DNA from: Jannaschia sp. S6380
GTDB taxonomy: Bacteria; Pseudomonadota; Alphaproteobacteria; Rhodobacterales; Rhodobacteraceae
Length of the DNA stretch: 64,000 bases
Direction of reading: 5' to 3'
Assembly (NCBI RefSeq): GCF_023015695.1
Contig: NZ_JALKAS010000001.1
Span: forward strand, 1,054,001 to 1,118,000
Position numbers and translations under genes: made by a program. Under the pieces are notes generated by a model. The model had not been told where the DNA came from. It ran no database searches and saw only the letters and a list, made by a program, of their open reading frames with translations. Position 1 is the stretch's first letter. Each line of letters starts with the position of its first letter. This document shows, in pieces, positions 45,840 to 54,669 of this stretch.

Positions 45840-46562
45840 ATGCCGAAGAAGATCGCCGCCGGAAACTGGAAGATGAACGGGCTGGTCTCGGACCTGACCG
45901 AGGTGCTGGAGATCGACGGCGCGATAGACGGTCTGGATTGCACCACGATCATCTGCCTGCCCGCCACCCTGATCTATGCCGCCGATGGCGACCCGCGCAA
46001 ACGTGTCGAGATCGGGGGCCAGCATTGCCACCCGTCGCCGTCGGGGGCCCATACCGGCGATGTCTCCGCGGAGATGTTGGCCGAGGCAGGCGCCGCCTAT
46101 GTCATCACCGGGCATTCGGAACGGCGTGCGGACCACCGGGAGACGGACGCGGACATCCGCGCCCAGACCGAGGCCGCGTGGCGCGCGGGCCTGACCGCGA
46201 TCCTCTGCATCGGCGAGACGCTGGAGCAGCGCGAGGCGGGCCGGACGCTGGACGTCTTGGGCGCACAGCTGAACGGATCGCTGCCCGAGGGCGCGACGCC
46301 CGAGAACGCGATCGTCGCCTACGAACCGGTCTGGGCCATCGGCACCGGCAAGGTCGCGAGCCCCGATCAGGTGGCCGAGGTCCACGATGCCCTCCGCGCG
46401 CAGGTCGGGCCGGAGATGTCGCTGCTCTACGGCGGATCGGTCAGGGCGAACAACGCGGCGGAGCTATTCGCCCTTGCGAACGTGGACGGCGCGCTCGTCG
46501 GCGGTGCCAGCCTGAAGGCCGCGGATTTCGTCCCCATCGTCGAGGCATTGGCCCGGAGTTGA
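45840..46562 (+). CDS. tpiA: Triosephosphate isomerase
   Basis: 240 residues. Interconverts dihydroxyacetone phosphate and glyceraldehyde 3-phosphate. Catalytic Lys in NWKMNG, His in ITGHSERRA, catalytic Glu in [10 protein letters not shown] and phosphate-binding YGGSVRANN are all present. ATG at 45840 follows CAGGAGG with good spacing, in preference to ATG 45804. Stop is 23 bp from the convergent TRAP dctM stop. Confidence 0.98.
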   Translation: MPKKIAAGNWKMNGLVSDLTEVLEIDGAIDGLDCTTIICLPATLIYAADGDPRKRVEIGGQHCHPSPSGAHTGDVSAEMLAEAGAAYVITGHSERRADHRETDADIRAQTEAAWRAGLTAILCIGETLEQREAGRTLDVLGAQLNGSLPEGATPENAIVAYEPVWAIGTGKVASPDQVAEVHDALRAQVGPEMSLLYGGSVRANNAAELFALANVDGALVGGASLKAADFVPIVEALARS

Positions 46563-46565
46563 GAA

Positions 46566-46583
46566 GGGGGCCGAAGCCCCCGA
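46566..46583. terminator. Terminator between tpiA and the TRAP permease gene
   Basis: GGGGGC-CGAA-GCCCCC (46566-46581), a 6-bp GC stem with a tetraloop (TTCG on the minus strand) in the 23-bp gap between convergent stops. It is likely used in both directions, although T tracts are short. Confidence 0.6.
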
Positions 46584-46585
46584 CC

Positions 46586-48028
46586 CTATTGGATGATCAG
46601 TTCCGGACCCATGACCAGCGTGGGCAACCAGATGGAAATCGCCGGGATGTAGGTCACCAGCAGCAGAAACACGAAGAGCACCGCCAGGAAGGGCAGTGCC
46701 GCGCGGACAACCGCCATCATCGACATGCCCGCCACGCCGGACGTCACGAACAGGTTCAGACCGACGGGCGGTGTGATCATTCCGATCTCCATGTTGACGA
46801 CCATGATGATACCCAGGTGGATCGGGTCGATGCCCAGCTCGATCGCGATCGGGAAGACCAACGGCGCCACGATGACGAGCAGGCCGGACGGTTCCATGAA
46901 CTGGCCGCCGATCAGCAGGATCACGTTCACCACGATCAGGAAGGTGATCGGCCCCAGCCCCGCCGACAGCATGGCGTTGGCGATATGCTGGGGGATCTGC
47001 TCGTCCGTCAGAACGTGCTTCAGGATCAGCGCATTGGCGATGATGAACATCAGCGTGATCGTCAGCTTGCCCGCGTCCAGCAGCGTGTCCCGCGTGTCGC
47101 GGTGGAAGAACGCCGTCAACAGGGCATGCGGGTGCCGCAGCAGCGATTTCGGCGTCCCTATCGGTGCATGCAGCGGGCCGTCGACGATCGCCGCGCCGAC
47201 CGACTGCGTGCGCCGTGGGGCCAACGGGCCGATGTCGCGATAGACGAACATCGCCACGATGAAGGCGTAGACGGAGGCGACGGCCGCGGCCTCGGTCGGG
47301 GTGAAGATGGCGCCGGTCACACCGGGAATGCCATAGATGCCCAGCATGATGATCGCAATCAGCATCAGGCCCCAGAACGCGTCGCGGAACGACGCCCCGA
47401 CCTCGCCCCAGCCGGCGAAGTCGCCCTTGGGCATGTTCCGCTTCACCGCGATCACGTAGATTGTCACCATCAGCATGAAACCCGCCAGCAGGCCCGGGAT
47501 CACGCCGGCCAGGAACATCCGCCCGACGGAGACGTCGGTGGCCGAGGCATAGACGACCATCACGATCGAGGGCGGGATCAGGATGCCGAGCGTGCCCGCG
47601 TTGCAGATCACGCCGGCGGCGAATTCCTTGGTGTAGCCGGCCTGCTTCATGGCCGCGATCACGATCGTGCCGATGGCGACCACGGTGGCGGGCGAGGAAC
47701 CCGAGAGCGCCGCGAACATCATGCAGGCGAAGACGCCCGCGATGGCGAGCCCCCCGCGCAGGTGCCCCACGCAGGCGATCGAAAAGCGGATGATCCGCCG
47801 CGCCACACCGCCCGTCGACATGAACGACGAGGCCAGGATGAAGAACGGGATCGCCAACAGCGTGTAATGCCCGGCCATCGCCTGGTAGAAGCTCTGCGCG
47901 ATGGACGCGAGCGAAGTGTCGGAGAACGTCAGCAGGAAGAAGATCGAGCTGAAACCCAGGCTGACCGCGATCGGCACGCCCAGCAGCAGCAGGCCGATGA
48001 TCATCACGAAGAGGAGGACGACTTCCAT
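46586..48028 (-). CDS. dctM: TRAP transporter large permease (DctM family)
   Basis: 480 residues, slightly long; an insertion around residues 260-310 (DIGPLAPRRTQSVGAAIVDG...) adds a hydrophilic loop not seen in the first DctM of the window. Conserved features are AALSGSSPATVVAIGTIVI, CNAGTLGILIPPSIVMVVYASATDVSVGR and MEIGMITPPVGLNLFV. SD GAGGAGGA lies 7 nt before the start. Gene order on this strand is dctP-dctQ-dctM. Confidence 0.95.
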   Translation of the reverse strand: MEVVLLFVMIIGLLLLGVPIAVSLGFSSIFFLLTFSDTSLASIAQSFYQAMAGHYTLLAIPFFILASSFMSTGGVARRIIRFSIACVGHLRGGLAIAGVFACMMFAALSGSSPATVVAIGTIVIAAMKQAGYTKEFAAGVICNAGTLGILIPPSIVMVVYASATDVSVGRMFLAGVIPGLLAGFMLMVTIYVIAVKRNMPKGDFAGWGEVGASFRDAFWGLMLIAIIMLGIYGIPGVTGAIFTPTEAAAVASVYAFIVAMFVYRDIGPLAPRRTQSVGAAIVDGPLHAPIGTPKSLLRHPHALLTAFFHRDTRDTLLDAGKLTITLMFIIANALILKHVLTDEQIPQHIANAMLSAGLGPITFLIVVNVILLIGGQFMEPSGLLVIVAPLVFPIAIELGIDPIHLGIIMVVNMEIGMITPPVGLNLFVTSGVAGMSMMAVVRAALPFLAVLFVFLLLVTYIPAISIWLPTLVMGPELIIQ

Positions 48029-48031
48029 GGC

Positions 48032-48784
48032 TCAGACCTTTCCGGTGCGGTTGGCGGTCGCAATATAGAGACCGGTGGCATCCTGCGGATCGACCGGATC
48101 GTCGCGCAGCGCGGCGGCGGCCTCCTCCACGTCCTCTTCAGCCTCGTGGCTCACGATGAGGGACGCACGGGTGCCGCGGACGATACCGACGGCCGCCTGT
48201 GTCGCCCGGAACAGGATCAGCGCTGACCCGATCGGAAGGATGATGTAGGGAATGACGCGAGGCAGCTTCTCGTATTCCTCGCCCTGATTGATCAGCGGCT
48301 CCAGCCAACCGAACAGCCAGCGCATCGGCGGCACCTGGTCGGTGACATACCAGGCCTGGTCGCGCGTCTCCTCGAACCCGGTCGGCAGCCATTCGTACGG
48401 GCCGGTGGTGCGATCCAGCGCGGCATAGGGCGCCCAGTAGTCCCACGACCCCTTCAGCAGCAGGAACGCGTAGATCAGCGTCACCGCCGCCGCCAGCAGG
48501 GCACAGAGGCGTTTGCCGCGACTTGGCAGGATGTTGGTCAGGGCGTCGACGCCCAGATGCGCGGTCACCTTGAAGGCATAGCTGACACCGAAGATGACCA
48601 GCCACGCGAACAGGATCAGGATCACCTCCAGCGACCAGATCACGGTCGCGCTGAAGACATAGCGCAGCACGACGTTGACGAATGTCAGAAGCGTCATCAG
48701 TCCCAGCAGGACCGCGATCGCGGTTTCCTCGAAGCCGTGGACCGCGCGGCCCAGGCGGCTCTCCGGCTCGTAGCGCTTCGCCAT
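48032..48784 (-). CDS. dctQ: TRAP transporter small permease (DctQ family)
   Basis: 250 residues, longer than the usual 160-200; an extra segment between helices 3 and 4 (about residues 95-175, containing GPYEWLPTGFEETRDQ) accounts for the size. Four membrane helices. It ends 3 bp before dctM and lies between dctP and dctM. Confidence 0.92.
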   Translation of the reverse strand: MAKRYEPESRLGRAVHGFEETAIAVLLGLMTLLTFVNVVLRYVFSATVIWSLEVILILFAWLVIFGVSYAFKVTAHLGVDALTNILPSRGKRLCALLAAAVTLIYAFLLLKGSWDYWAPYAALDRTTGPYEWLPTGFEETRDQAWYVTDQVPPMRWLFGWLEPLINQGEEYEKLPRVIPYIILPIGSALILFRATQAAVGIVRGTRASLIVSHEAEEDVEEAAAALRDDPVDPQDATGLYIATANRTGKV

Positions 48785-48858
48785 CGTGATGACCTCCCCC
48801 TGTCGGATACTCCGGGCCGACCGCAGGGGTGGCCCGGAGCGTTTGCGTTCGATCGAGA

Positions 48859-49860
48859 TCAGCTGCCCGAGTTGTAGGTCAGCGCGGTGTCGATCACGTC
48901 CTGGCCGATGCCGTCGGCGAACTGCGCCCAGACGGGCTGCATCGCGTCGACCCAGGCTTGGCGCTGTTCGGGCGTCAGCTCCCGCACCTCGCCGCCGGCG
49001 TCGATGATGGCCTGCTTGGCCTCGGCGTTCACGGCTGTCGATTCCGCGTTCCGCGTGGCCGTGACCTCTTCGAGGATGGTCAGCATCTGGTCGCGGACCT
49101 CGGGCTCCAGGCTGTCGAGGAAGTCGACGCTGGTGACCACGAGGTAATCGAGGATCGCGTGGTTCGTCTCGGTCGAGCCGTCCTGAACCTCGAAGAACTT
49201 CTGACCGAAGATGTTCGACCAGGTGTTCTCCTGCCCGTCGACGACACCGGTCTGCAGCGCGCCGTAAACCTCCGAGAAGGCCATCGGCTGCGGCGACACG
49301 CCGAGTTGCTCCATATAGGCCACGATCACGTCCGAAGGCTGGACGCGGAATTTCAGACCGTCGACATCGCTCGGCATCTCGATCGGCACGTTGGCCGACA
49401 TCTGCTTGAGGCCGTTATGCCAGAATGCCAGCCCCTGCAGGCCACGCCGCTGCATCGAGTCGAGCAGTTCGGCGCCATCCTCGGACTGCTGGAAGGCATC
49501 GACGGCGTCGACATCCTCGAACACGAAGGGCAGGTCGAACAGCTGGAAGACCTTCGTGAACGCCTCGAACTTCGACAGCGAGGGCGCGGCCATCTGCACA
49601 TCGCCCTGCAGCATCGCCTCCAGCACCTGATCGTCGTTGTAGAGGGTCGAGTTCGGGAAGACCTCGACGCACATCGTGCCGTCCATCTCCTCGTTCACAC
49701 GATCCTGGAACAGCGACGCGGCGATGCCCTTGGGATGCTTGTCGGTGTTGGTCACATGCGCGAACTTGACGACGATCTCGCCATCGTCGCAAGCGGCCAG
49801 GCCGGCCTGCGCGGTCACGGTCAGCGCCAGTGCGGTGGCGGCGGTTGTCATGAATTTCAT
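48859..49860 (-). CDS. dctP: TRAP C4-dicarboxylate-binding protein (DctP)
   Basis: 333 residues with a signal peptide (about 1-22). The DctP features GEIVVKFAHVTNTDKHPKG, DGLKFRVQPSDVIVAYMEQLGVSPQPMAFSEVYGALQTGVVDGQENT and AILDYLVV are close to characterised C4-dicarboxylate receptors. The Arg in KFRVQPS should contact a carboxylate. Next to dctB/dctD, it most likely binds succinate, fumarate or malate. First gene of the operon on this strand. Confidence 0.95.
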   Translation of the reverse strand: MKFMTTAATALALTVTAQAGLAACDDGEIVVKFAHVTNTDKHPKGIAASLFQDRVNEEMDGTMCVEVFPNSTLYNDDQVLEAMLQGDVQMAAPSLSKFEAFTKVFQLFDLPFVFEDVDAVDAFQQSEDGAELLDSMQRRGLQGLAFWHNGLKQMSANVPIEMPSDVDGLKFRVQPSDVIVAYMEQLGVSPQPMAFSEVYGALQTGVVDGQENTWSNIFGQKFFEVQDGSTETNHAILDYLVVTSVDFLDSLEPEVRDQMLTILEEVTATRNAESTAVNAEAKQAIIDAGGEVRELTPEQRQAWVDAMQPVWAQFADGIGQDVIDTALTYNSGS

Positions 49861-49973
49861 TGATGTCTCTCCCTGTTGCGACGCCAGAAGGCGCTTGCCG
49901 CATGACGGTATCAGGGGGTTTCGTACGGTAAAGGCGTATCTTTTCGCTGAAGAGAATACATTTCTATCAGTGC

Positions 49974-49986
49974 ATTACACGGTAAT
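49974..49986. promoter_or_regulatory. Inverted repeat upstream of dctP
   Basis: ATTAC-ACG-GTAAT is a perfect 5-bp inverted repeat with 3-nt centre, 114 bp upstream of the dctP start in an AT-rich control region. It may be the site for DctD. No TGGCAC-N5-TTGC sigma-54 promoter was found nearby. Confidence 0.4.
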
Positions 49987-50062
49987 CTTCATTCGGATCA
50001 CTTGCGGCGTGCGAAAAACCACACGTCGGCCGACACTGTCTTGTGCGGATTTCCGCCCAGAC

Positions 50063-51280
50063 TCAGTCGTCCCTGAAATCTTCCGCCCGCAGGCCGTGCC
50101 GCGCGAGCTTATCATAGAAAGTCTTGCGCGGCAGATCGAGGTCACGTGCCGCCATCGTGGCCTGCCCGCCATGGCGCGTCAGCGTTTCGATCAGGATCGC
50201 CCGTTCGACCGCGCGCATCCGGTCGGCCAGCCCCGCGCGCTGCGCCCCGGGCTCGTCGCCGAGCCCCATCGCATAGCGCATCGCGTGGTTCATCAGGCCG
50301 CGCGCGTTGCCGGGCCAGTCACGCGCCATCAGGCGGGCCTGAACATCCGGTGGCACCTCGGGCACCGGCAGGTCCGCCTGTTCGCAGGCCAGCGCCAGAT
50401 AGTGCCGGAACAATACCGGGATATCTCCCGGACGCTCGCGCAGCGGCGGGATGTACACGCGCAAAGCTTCCAGCCGGTAGTAGAGATCGGGCTGCAGCGT
50501 CTCCGCCAAGGCCAAAGGCGCGACGTTCGTTGCCGCCAGCAGACGCGCCGCCGCCTCGTCACCTTCGTCGGGCAAGCGGTGCTGCAGGGCCGCCGGCAGC
50601 GCGTCCACGTGATCCAGAAACAGGCTGCCCCCTTCGGCCAGCTTCAGCGCATCTGCCAGCGACACGGCGTCGAGCGCGGGGGCGGCGCGTTTGACGAACG
50701 GCCCCGTGGCGCGCGACGAAAGCAAGTGGATGACCTCGGCCACCTTGGACGTGCCGGTCCCCGGCTCGCCATGGATCAGGACGGCACCGGCGCCCCGCGC
50801 GACCGTCCGGGCGGTGTCGCGCAACAGGCCGGCCTGTGGCGATACCCCGGTCAGGATCCGGGCCGCGGCATCGCCCCCTTCCAGCGCCCCCCGGGCATGG
50901 CGTGCCTCCAGCGTCGTCCGGCGCAGGGCCAGCGCCCGCCGCACGGTCGCGACCAGTTCGTCCGGGTCGCAGGGCTTTTCGAGAAACGCGAACGCCCCTT
51001 CGGCCACGCCGCGCAGGGCCGTCGGCACATCCCCCTCCCCGGTCAGCAGGATCACGGGCAGATCGGGATCGGCCCGCCGCGCATGGGCCAGCAGGTGAAA
51101 GCCGTCGCGGCCGGGCATCCGGATGTCGCTGATCACGATGCCCGCCAAGTCGCGCGTCAGCCGCGGTTGCGCGGCCACGAAGCTGCCGGCCTGCGCGACC
51201 GTCAGATCCGCCAGCTCCAACGTCTGCGACAGTGCCTCGCGGACATGGGCATCGTCCTCGACCAGTAGGACATCCGTCAT
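50063..51280 (-). CDS. dctD: DctD-like response regulator with a degenerate sigma-54 interaction domain
   Basis: 405 residues. Receiver domain (about 1-125) has DD in LVEDDAHV, the phospho-acceptor Asp in VISDIRMPG and Lys in FLEKPCD. The AAA+ domain is degenerate: the Walker A region reads GEPGTGTSKVAE with the usual Lys shifted, the L1/GAFTGA loop is absent (only about 10 residues join GPFVKRAAPALD to AEGGSLFLD), and Walker B has LFLDHVD, where the usual acidic Glu is His. A FIS-type HTH (AARDLDLPRKTFYDKLARHGL) closes the protein. It should bind DNA but probably not activate sigma-54. Confidence 0.9.
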   Translation of the reverse strand: MTDVLLVEDDAHVREALSQTLELADLTVAQAGSFVAAQPRLTRDLAGIVISDIRMPGRDGFHLLAHARRADPDLPVILLTGEGDVPTALRGVAEGAFAFLEKPCDPDELVATVRRALALRRTTLEARHARGALEGGDAAARILTGVSPQAGLLRDTARTVARGAGAVLIHGEPGTGTSKVAEVIHLLSSRATGPFVKRAAPALDAVSLADALKLAEGGSLFLDHVDALPAALQHRLPDEGDEAAARLLAATNVAPLALAETLQPDLYYRLEALRVYIPPLRERPGDIPVLFRHYLALACEQADLPVPEVPPDVQARLMARDWPGNARGLMNHAMRYAMGLGDEPGAQRAGLADRMRAVERAILIETLTRHGGQATMAARDLDLPRKTFYDKLARHGLRAEDFRDD

Positions 51281-51296
51281 GGCACGCCACCCCCGG

Positions 51297-52970
51297 TCAC
51301 GCGGCGGCCTCGACACTGGCCGGCCGCAGCGTCACGGTGAACGCGGCCCCGTCCTTCACGTTCTCACCGCGGATCTCGCCGCCGAAGCCGGCCACGATAC
51401 CGTAGCTGATCGACAGGCCAAGCCCCAACCCCGCGCCGACCTCCTTGGTGGTGTAGAACGGGTCGAAGATATTCGCCGGGTTCGCCAGACCCACCCCGGT
51501 GTCGCGGACGGTGATGCTCGGCGGGTCGGCGCGCAGGGTCACCGTCAAGACGGCGGGGTCGCGGTCACGCATGGCGTCGATGGCATTGCCGATCAGGTTC
51601 ACCAGGACCTGCCCCAGCCGCACCTCGCCCCCCATGGCCAGCACCGGGCCGGGGGCCAGATCCAGCCGCGTCTCGATCCCGGCTTCGCGACGGCGGGTCT
51701 CGGTGATCTCCAGCGCGGCTTCGATCACGTCGGCCAGATCGGTCTCGACGGCGGGCTGGCGTTCGGCGCGGGCGAAGGCCGACAGGTTGCGGATGATGCG
51801 CCCCATCCGGCCGGCCAGCGCGTCGATGCGCGTCAGGTTGCCGGATGCCGCATCGGTGTTTCCCCGCGCGAGGAAGGTGCCGGCATTCTGCGCGAAGCTG
51901 CGGATCGCCATCAGCGGTTGGTTCAACTCGTGGCTGATGCCGGCCGACATCTGGCCCAGCGCCGACAGCTTGCCGGCCTGGACCAGATCGGCCTGCGCGC
52001 GCGTCAGCCGCGCCTCCGCCTCGCGCCGCTCGCGCACCTCGTCGGTCAGGCGCGTATTGGCCGCCGTCAGCGCCTCCGTCCGCTCGGAGACCCGCGCCTC
52101 CAGCGTCTGGTTCGCACGTGCCAAAACGCGACGCCGCTCCCACAGCACGACGAGCGCCGCGCCCAGCGTCAGCAGCGCCGCCCCCGCCGCCAGCGCCCGG
52201 GCCAGCGCCAGATCGCGCGCCGGGGCCGTCGACATCAACAGCTCCGCCGTCAGGCCCAGCGTCGCCAATGGCAGCTCCAGATGCAGCGCCTCGTGCGGGA
52301 CGTAGCGGCCCGCCTCGATCCGGCGAATGTCGTGCCCTTGCAAGGGGGTCAGCACCTGCGGCGGCGGCCCGCCCAGCAGCTCCTCGCGGTTGGACACCAC
52401 GACGCGCCCTTCGGCATCGGTGAAGTAGATCGCCTGCGGATCGCCGCGCCAGCGCCGCTCGATCACGCCCAGATCGCGCGCGACGGCCACCGCGCCGGCC
52501 ACGCGGCCGTCGGGGCCGAAGACCGGCGCGGCATGGATCATCGCCCGACCCTCGGGCGCGGGCCCGAAGCCTAGCGCCCCCTGGCGGGCCCGCTGAAGCC
52601 AGACCGCGTTCGGAACGGCGTCGCGCATGCCGGTGCCGGCGGTGATCACCTCGCCCCGCGCGTCGACCAGCCAGATGTCGGAGGCGCCAGCCCGGTCGGC
52701 GAAACCCTGCAGGACCAGCGCCGCGCCGGTCAGGTCGCGCCCCCCCGGCGCGGCCAGCCAACCCAGGAGGCGCGGATCGTCCGACAACAGGACGGCCAGA
52801 TCCCGCGATCTTTGCAGCTCCAACCGCAGGCGGTCGGCGGCGAGGCTCAGGTCGGACCGGCCCTTGGCCTCCAGCGCCGACAGCGCGGTGCCCAGCGTCG
52901 TCCACCACACGACCCCGGCCAGGGCGGAGGCCGCCCCAAGCGTCAGCAGGATGATCAGCGCGCGATACAT
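51297..52970 (-). CDS. dctB: C4-dicarboxylate sensor histidine kinase DctB
   Basis: 557 residues. Membrane helix 1 near the N-terminus, a roughly 240-residue periplasmic PAS-like sensor, helix 2, a coiled-coil linker (ARANQTLEARVSERTEALTAAN), then the H-box SAGISHELNQPLMAIRSFAQNA and ATPase motifs VLVNLIGNAIDAM, VRDTGVGL, TTKEVGAGLGLGLSI. The sensor detects dicarboxylates in DctB proteins. It is 16 bp upstream of dctD on this strand. Confidence 0.94.
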   Translation of the reverse strand: MYRALIILLTLGAASALAGVVWWTTLGTALSALEAKGRSDLSLAADRLRLELQRSRDLAVLLSDDPRLLGWLAAPGGRDLTGAALVLQGFADRAGASDIWLVDARGEVITAGTGMRDAVPNAVWLQRARQGALGFGPAPEGRAMIHAAPVFGPDGRVAGAVAVARDLGVIERRWRGDPQAIYFTDAEGRVVVSNREELLGGPPPQVLTPLQGHDIRRIEAGRYVPHEALHLELPLATLGLTAELLMSTAPARDLALARALAAGAALLTLGAALVVLWERRRVLARANQTLEARVSERTEALTAANTRLTDEVRERREAEARLTRAQADLVQAGKLSALGQMSAGISHELNQPLMAIRSFAQNAGTFLARGNTDAASGNLTRIDALAGRMGRIIRNLSAFARAERQPAVETDLADVIEAALEITETRRREAGIETRLDLAPGPVLAMGGEVRLGQVLVNLIGNAIDAMRDRDPAVLTVTLRADPPSITVRDTGVGLANPANIFDPFYTTKEVGAGLGLGLSISYGIVAGFGGEIRGENVKDGAAFTVTLRPASVEAAA

Positions 52971-53050
52971 GCGCCCACGCTAGGCCCGGCGCGCGTCGGG
53001 GCCAAGCCCGCTTGCACTTCGCCGCGCCAGGCGCCACCCCTGACCGCGAG

Positions 53051-54208
53051 ATGCAGAGCTTCGCGCAATCCCCGACCGATCCGGCCTTCGTGCAGGACCC
53101 GTACCCGTTCTACGACCGGCTGCGCGCCGCCGGGCCGCTGGCTTTCTGGACGGCGTACGACATGCCGGTTGCGACTTCGCATGCGGTCGTCTCGGCGTTG
53201 TTGCGCGATCGCCGCTTCGGGCGGGAGGATCCGTTCCCGCCGGAGCGGCCGCCGCACCAGGCCGGGTTCTGGGCCGTCGAGGACCATTCCATGCTGGAGC
53301 TGGAACCGCCGCGCCACACCCGCCTGCGCGCGCAGGTCCTGCGGGCGTTCACGTCCCGCCGGATCGCCGCGCTCGGGCCCGAGATCGCAGCGCTGGCGCA
53401 TGAACTCGTCGACGCGTTCCCCGCCGGCCCGTTCGACCTGCTGGACGCCTTCGCCCGGCCCCTGCCAGTCCGCGTCATCGCACGCCTGCTGGGTGTGCCC
53501 GAGGACGACGCACCGCGGCTACTCGACTGGTCGAACGCGATGGTCGGCATGTACCAGGCCGGACGGGATCACCGGGCCGAAGTCGCGGCCGCGCGCGCCG
53601 CCACCGAATTCGCGGCCTATCTTGCCGACATCTTCGCGCGGCCGCCCGGCGACGGCCTGATCGCCGATCTGCTGGCGGTCGAGCGCGACGGCAAGCTCCG
53701 CCGTGCGGAGACGACGGCGACCTGCATCCTGCTGCTCAATGCGGGTCACGAGGCGACGGTGCACACGCTGGGAAACGGCGTGGCGGGGATTTGTTCGGCC
53801 GGGCTTTGGGGTGCACCCGTCACGCCCGACCTGGTCGAGGAGGTGCTGCGCCACGATCCACCGCTGCACATGTTCACCCGCTATGCGATGGAGGAGGTCG
53901 AGGTCTTCGACCACGGCTTCGCGCGCGGCGATCAGGTCGGCCTCCTGCTGGGGGCCGCCAATCGCGACCCTGCCGTGTATCCGGCACCGGGTCGCTTCGA
54001 TCCGACCCGGTTTCCCGCTGCCCCCGCGCCGGTCAGCTTCGGCGCTGGGCTGCATTTCTGCCTCGGCGCCCCGCTGGCACGGTTGGAACTGGTGGAAGGC
54101 TTACGGGTGCTGGTGGAACGATGCCCGGGACTGCGGATAATGGAGCCCACGACCTATGCCGATATCTACCACTTCCATGGGCTGGAGCGACTTCCGGTCC
54201 ATCGGTAG
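53051..54208 (+). CDS. Cytochrome P450
   Basis: 385 residues. The heme-binding loop FGAGLHFCLGAPLARLE has the cysteine ligand; the I helix reads NAGHEATVHTLGN with A-G-x-x-x-T; the K-helix ExxR is in EEVLRHDPP. It is a soluble bacterial P450 (class I) needing ferredoxin and reductase, none of which is encoded nearby. Substrate unknown. ATG 53051 is chosen over the TTG at 53012. It is divergent from dctB. Confidence 0.95.
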   Translation: MQSFAQSPTDPAFVQDPYPFYDRLRAAGPLAFWTAYDMPVATSHAVVSALLRDRRFGREDPFPPERPPHQAGFWAVEDHSMLELEPPRHTRLRAQVLRAFTSRRIAALGPEIAALAHELVDAFPAGPFDLLDAFARPLPVRVIARLLGVPEDDAPRLLDWSNAMVGMYQAGRDHRAEVAAARAATEFAAYLADIFARPPGDGLIADLLAVERDGKLRRAETTATCILLLNAGHEATVHTLGNGVAGICSAGLWGAPVTPDLVEEVLRHDPPLHMFTRYAMEEVEVFDHGFARGDQVGLLLGAANRDPAVYPAPGRFDPTRFPAAPAPVSFGAGLHFCLGAPLARLELVEGLRVLVERCPGLRIMEPTTYADIYHFHGLERLPVHR

Positions 54209-54252
54209 TCTTGGCGAACGGTTCTGGCGGAGGAGGTCGGTGAGGCCGTGAT

Positions 54253-54627
54253 CTAGGGGCGATACGAACCGGGATCCAAGCCCATCTTCCTGGCGAAGGA
54301 GGAACAGTACTTGCTCCAGTCCTTCATATCCGCGGAGAATACCCAGCCCACACCGCGGCGGCTCCACTCGTGATCCTTCGCGACGGCCAATCGATCGAGA
54401 TAGGCATCGGGTTCGTCACGACCCTCCGATACGGCCTGCTCGCGCGCGACCATCGCCATGTCGTGGGCATAGCGCGCCATAGCGGTCTTGACGCGCCCGT
54501 TTTGCGTATTCTCCGCGATCCAGAGCATGTGCGCGCGACATGACATGGCGTTCTCGCTGAACGGAGCGGCACCTGCCGGCAGCGCCAGCAAACCGAAAAT
54601 GAAGGCGGAACAAAAAGTTCGGTTCAT
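54253..54627 (-). CDS. Small exported protein, unknown function
   Basis: 124 residues with a signal peptide (MNRTFCSAFIFGLLALPAGA). The mature region is helical, with three Cys and a YCSSFARKMGL C-terminal part. No family recognised. The protein ends just after the P450 stop on the opposite strand and starts 43 bp downstream of uvrA's end, so it could be read from the uvrA transcript. Confidence 0.65.
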   Translation of the reverse strand: MNRTFCSAFIFGLLALPAGAAPFSENAMSCRAHMLWIAENTQNGRVKTAMARYAHDMAMVAREQAVSEGRDEPDAYLDRLAVAKDHEWSRRGVGWVFSADMKDWSKYCSSFARKMGLDPGSYRP

Positions 54628-54669
54628 GCCGCCTTCAAAGCGAACCAACATGTCGATTTCGTGGCCGGC

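Noticed and set aside
49861..50062. A sigma-54 promoter before dctP
   Set aside because: Neither TGGCAC nor TTGC with N5 spacing was found on the relevant strand.
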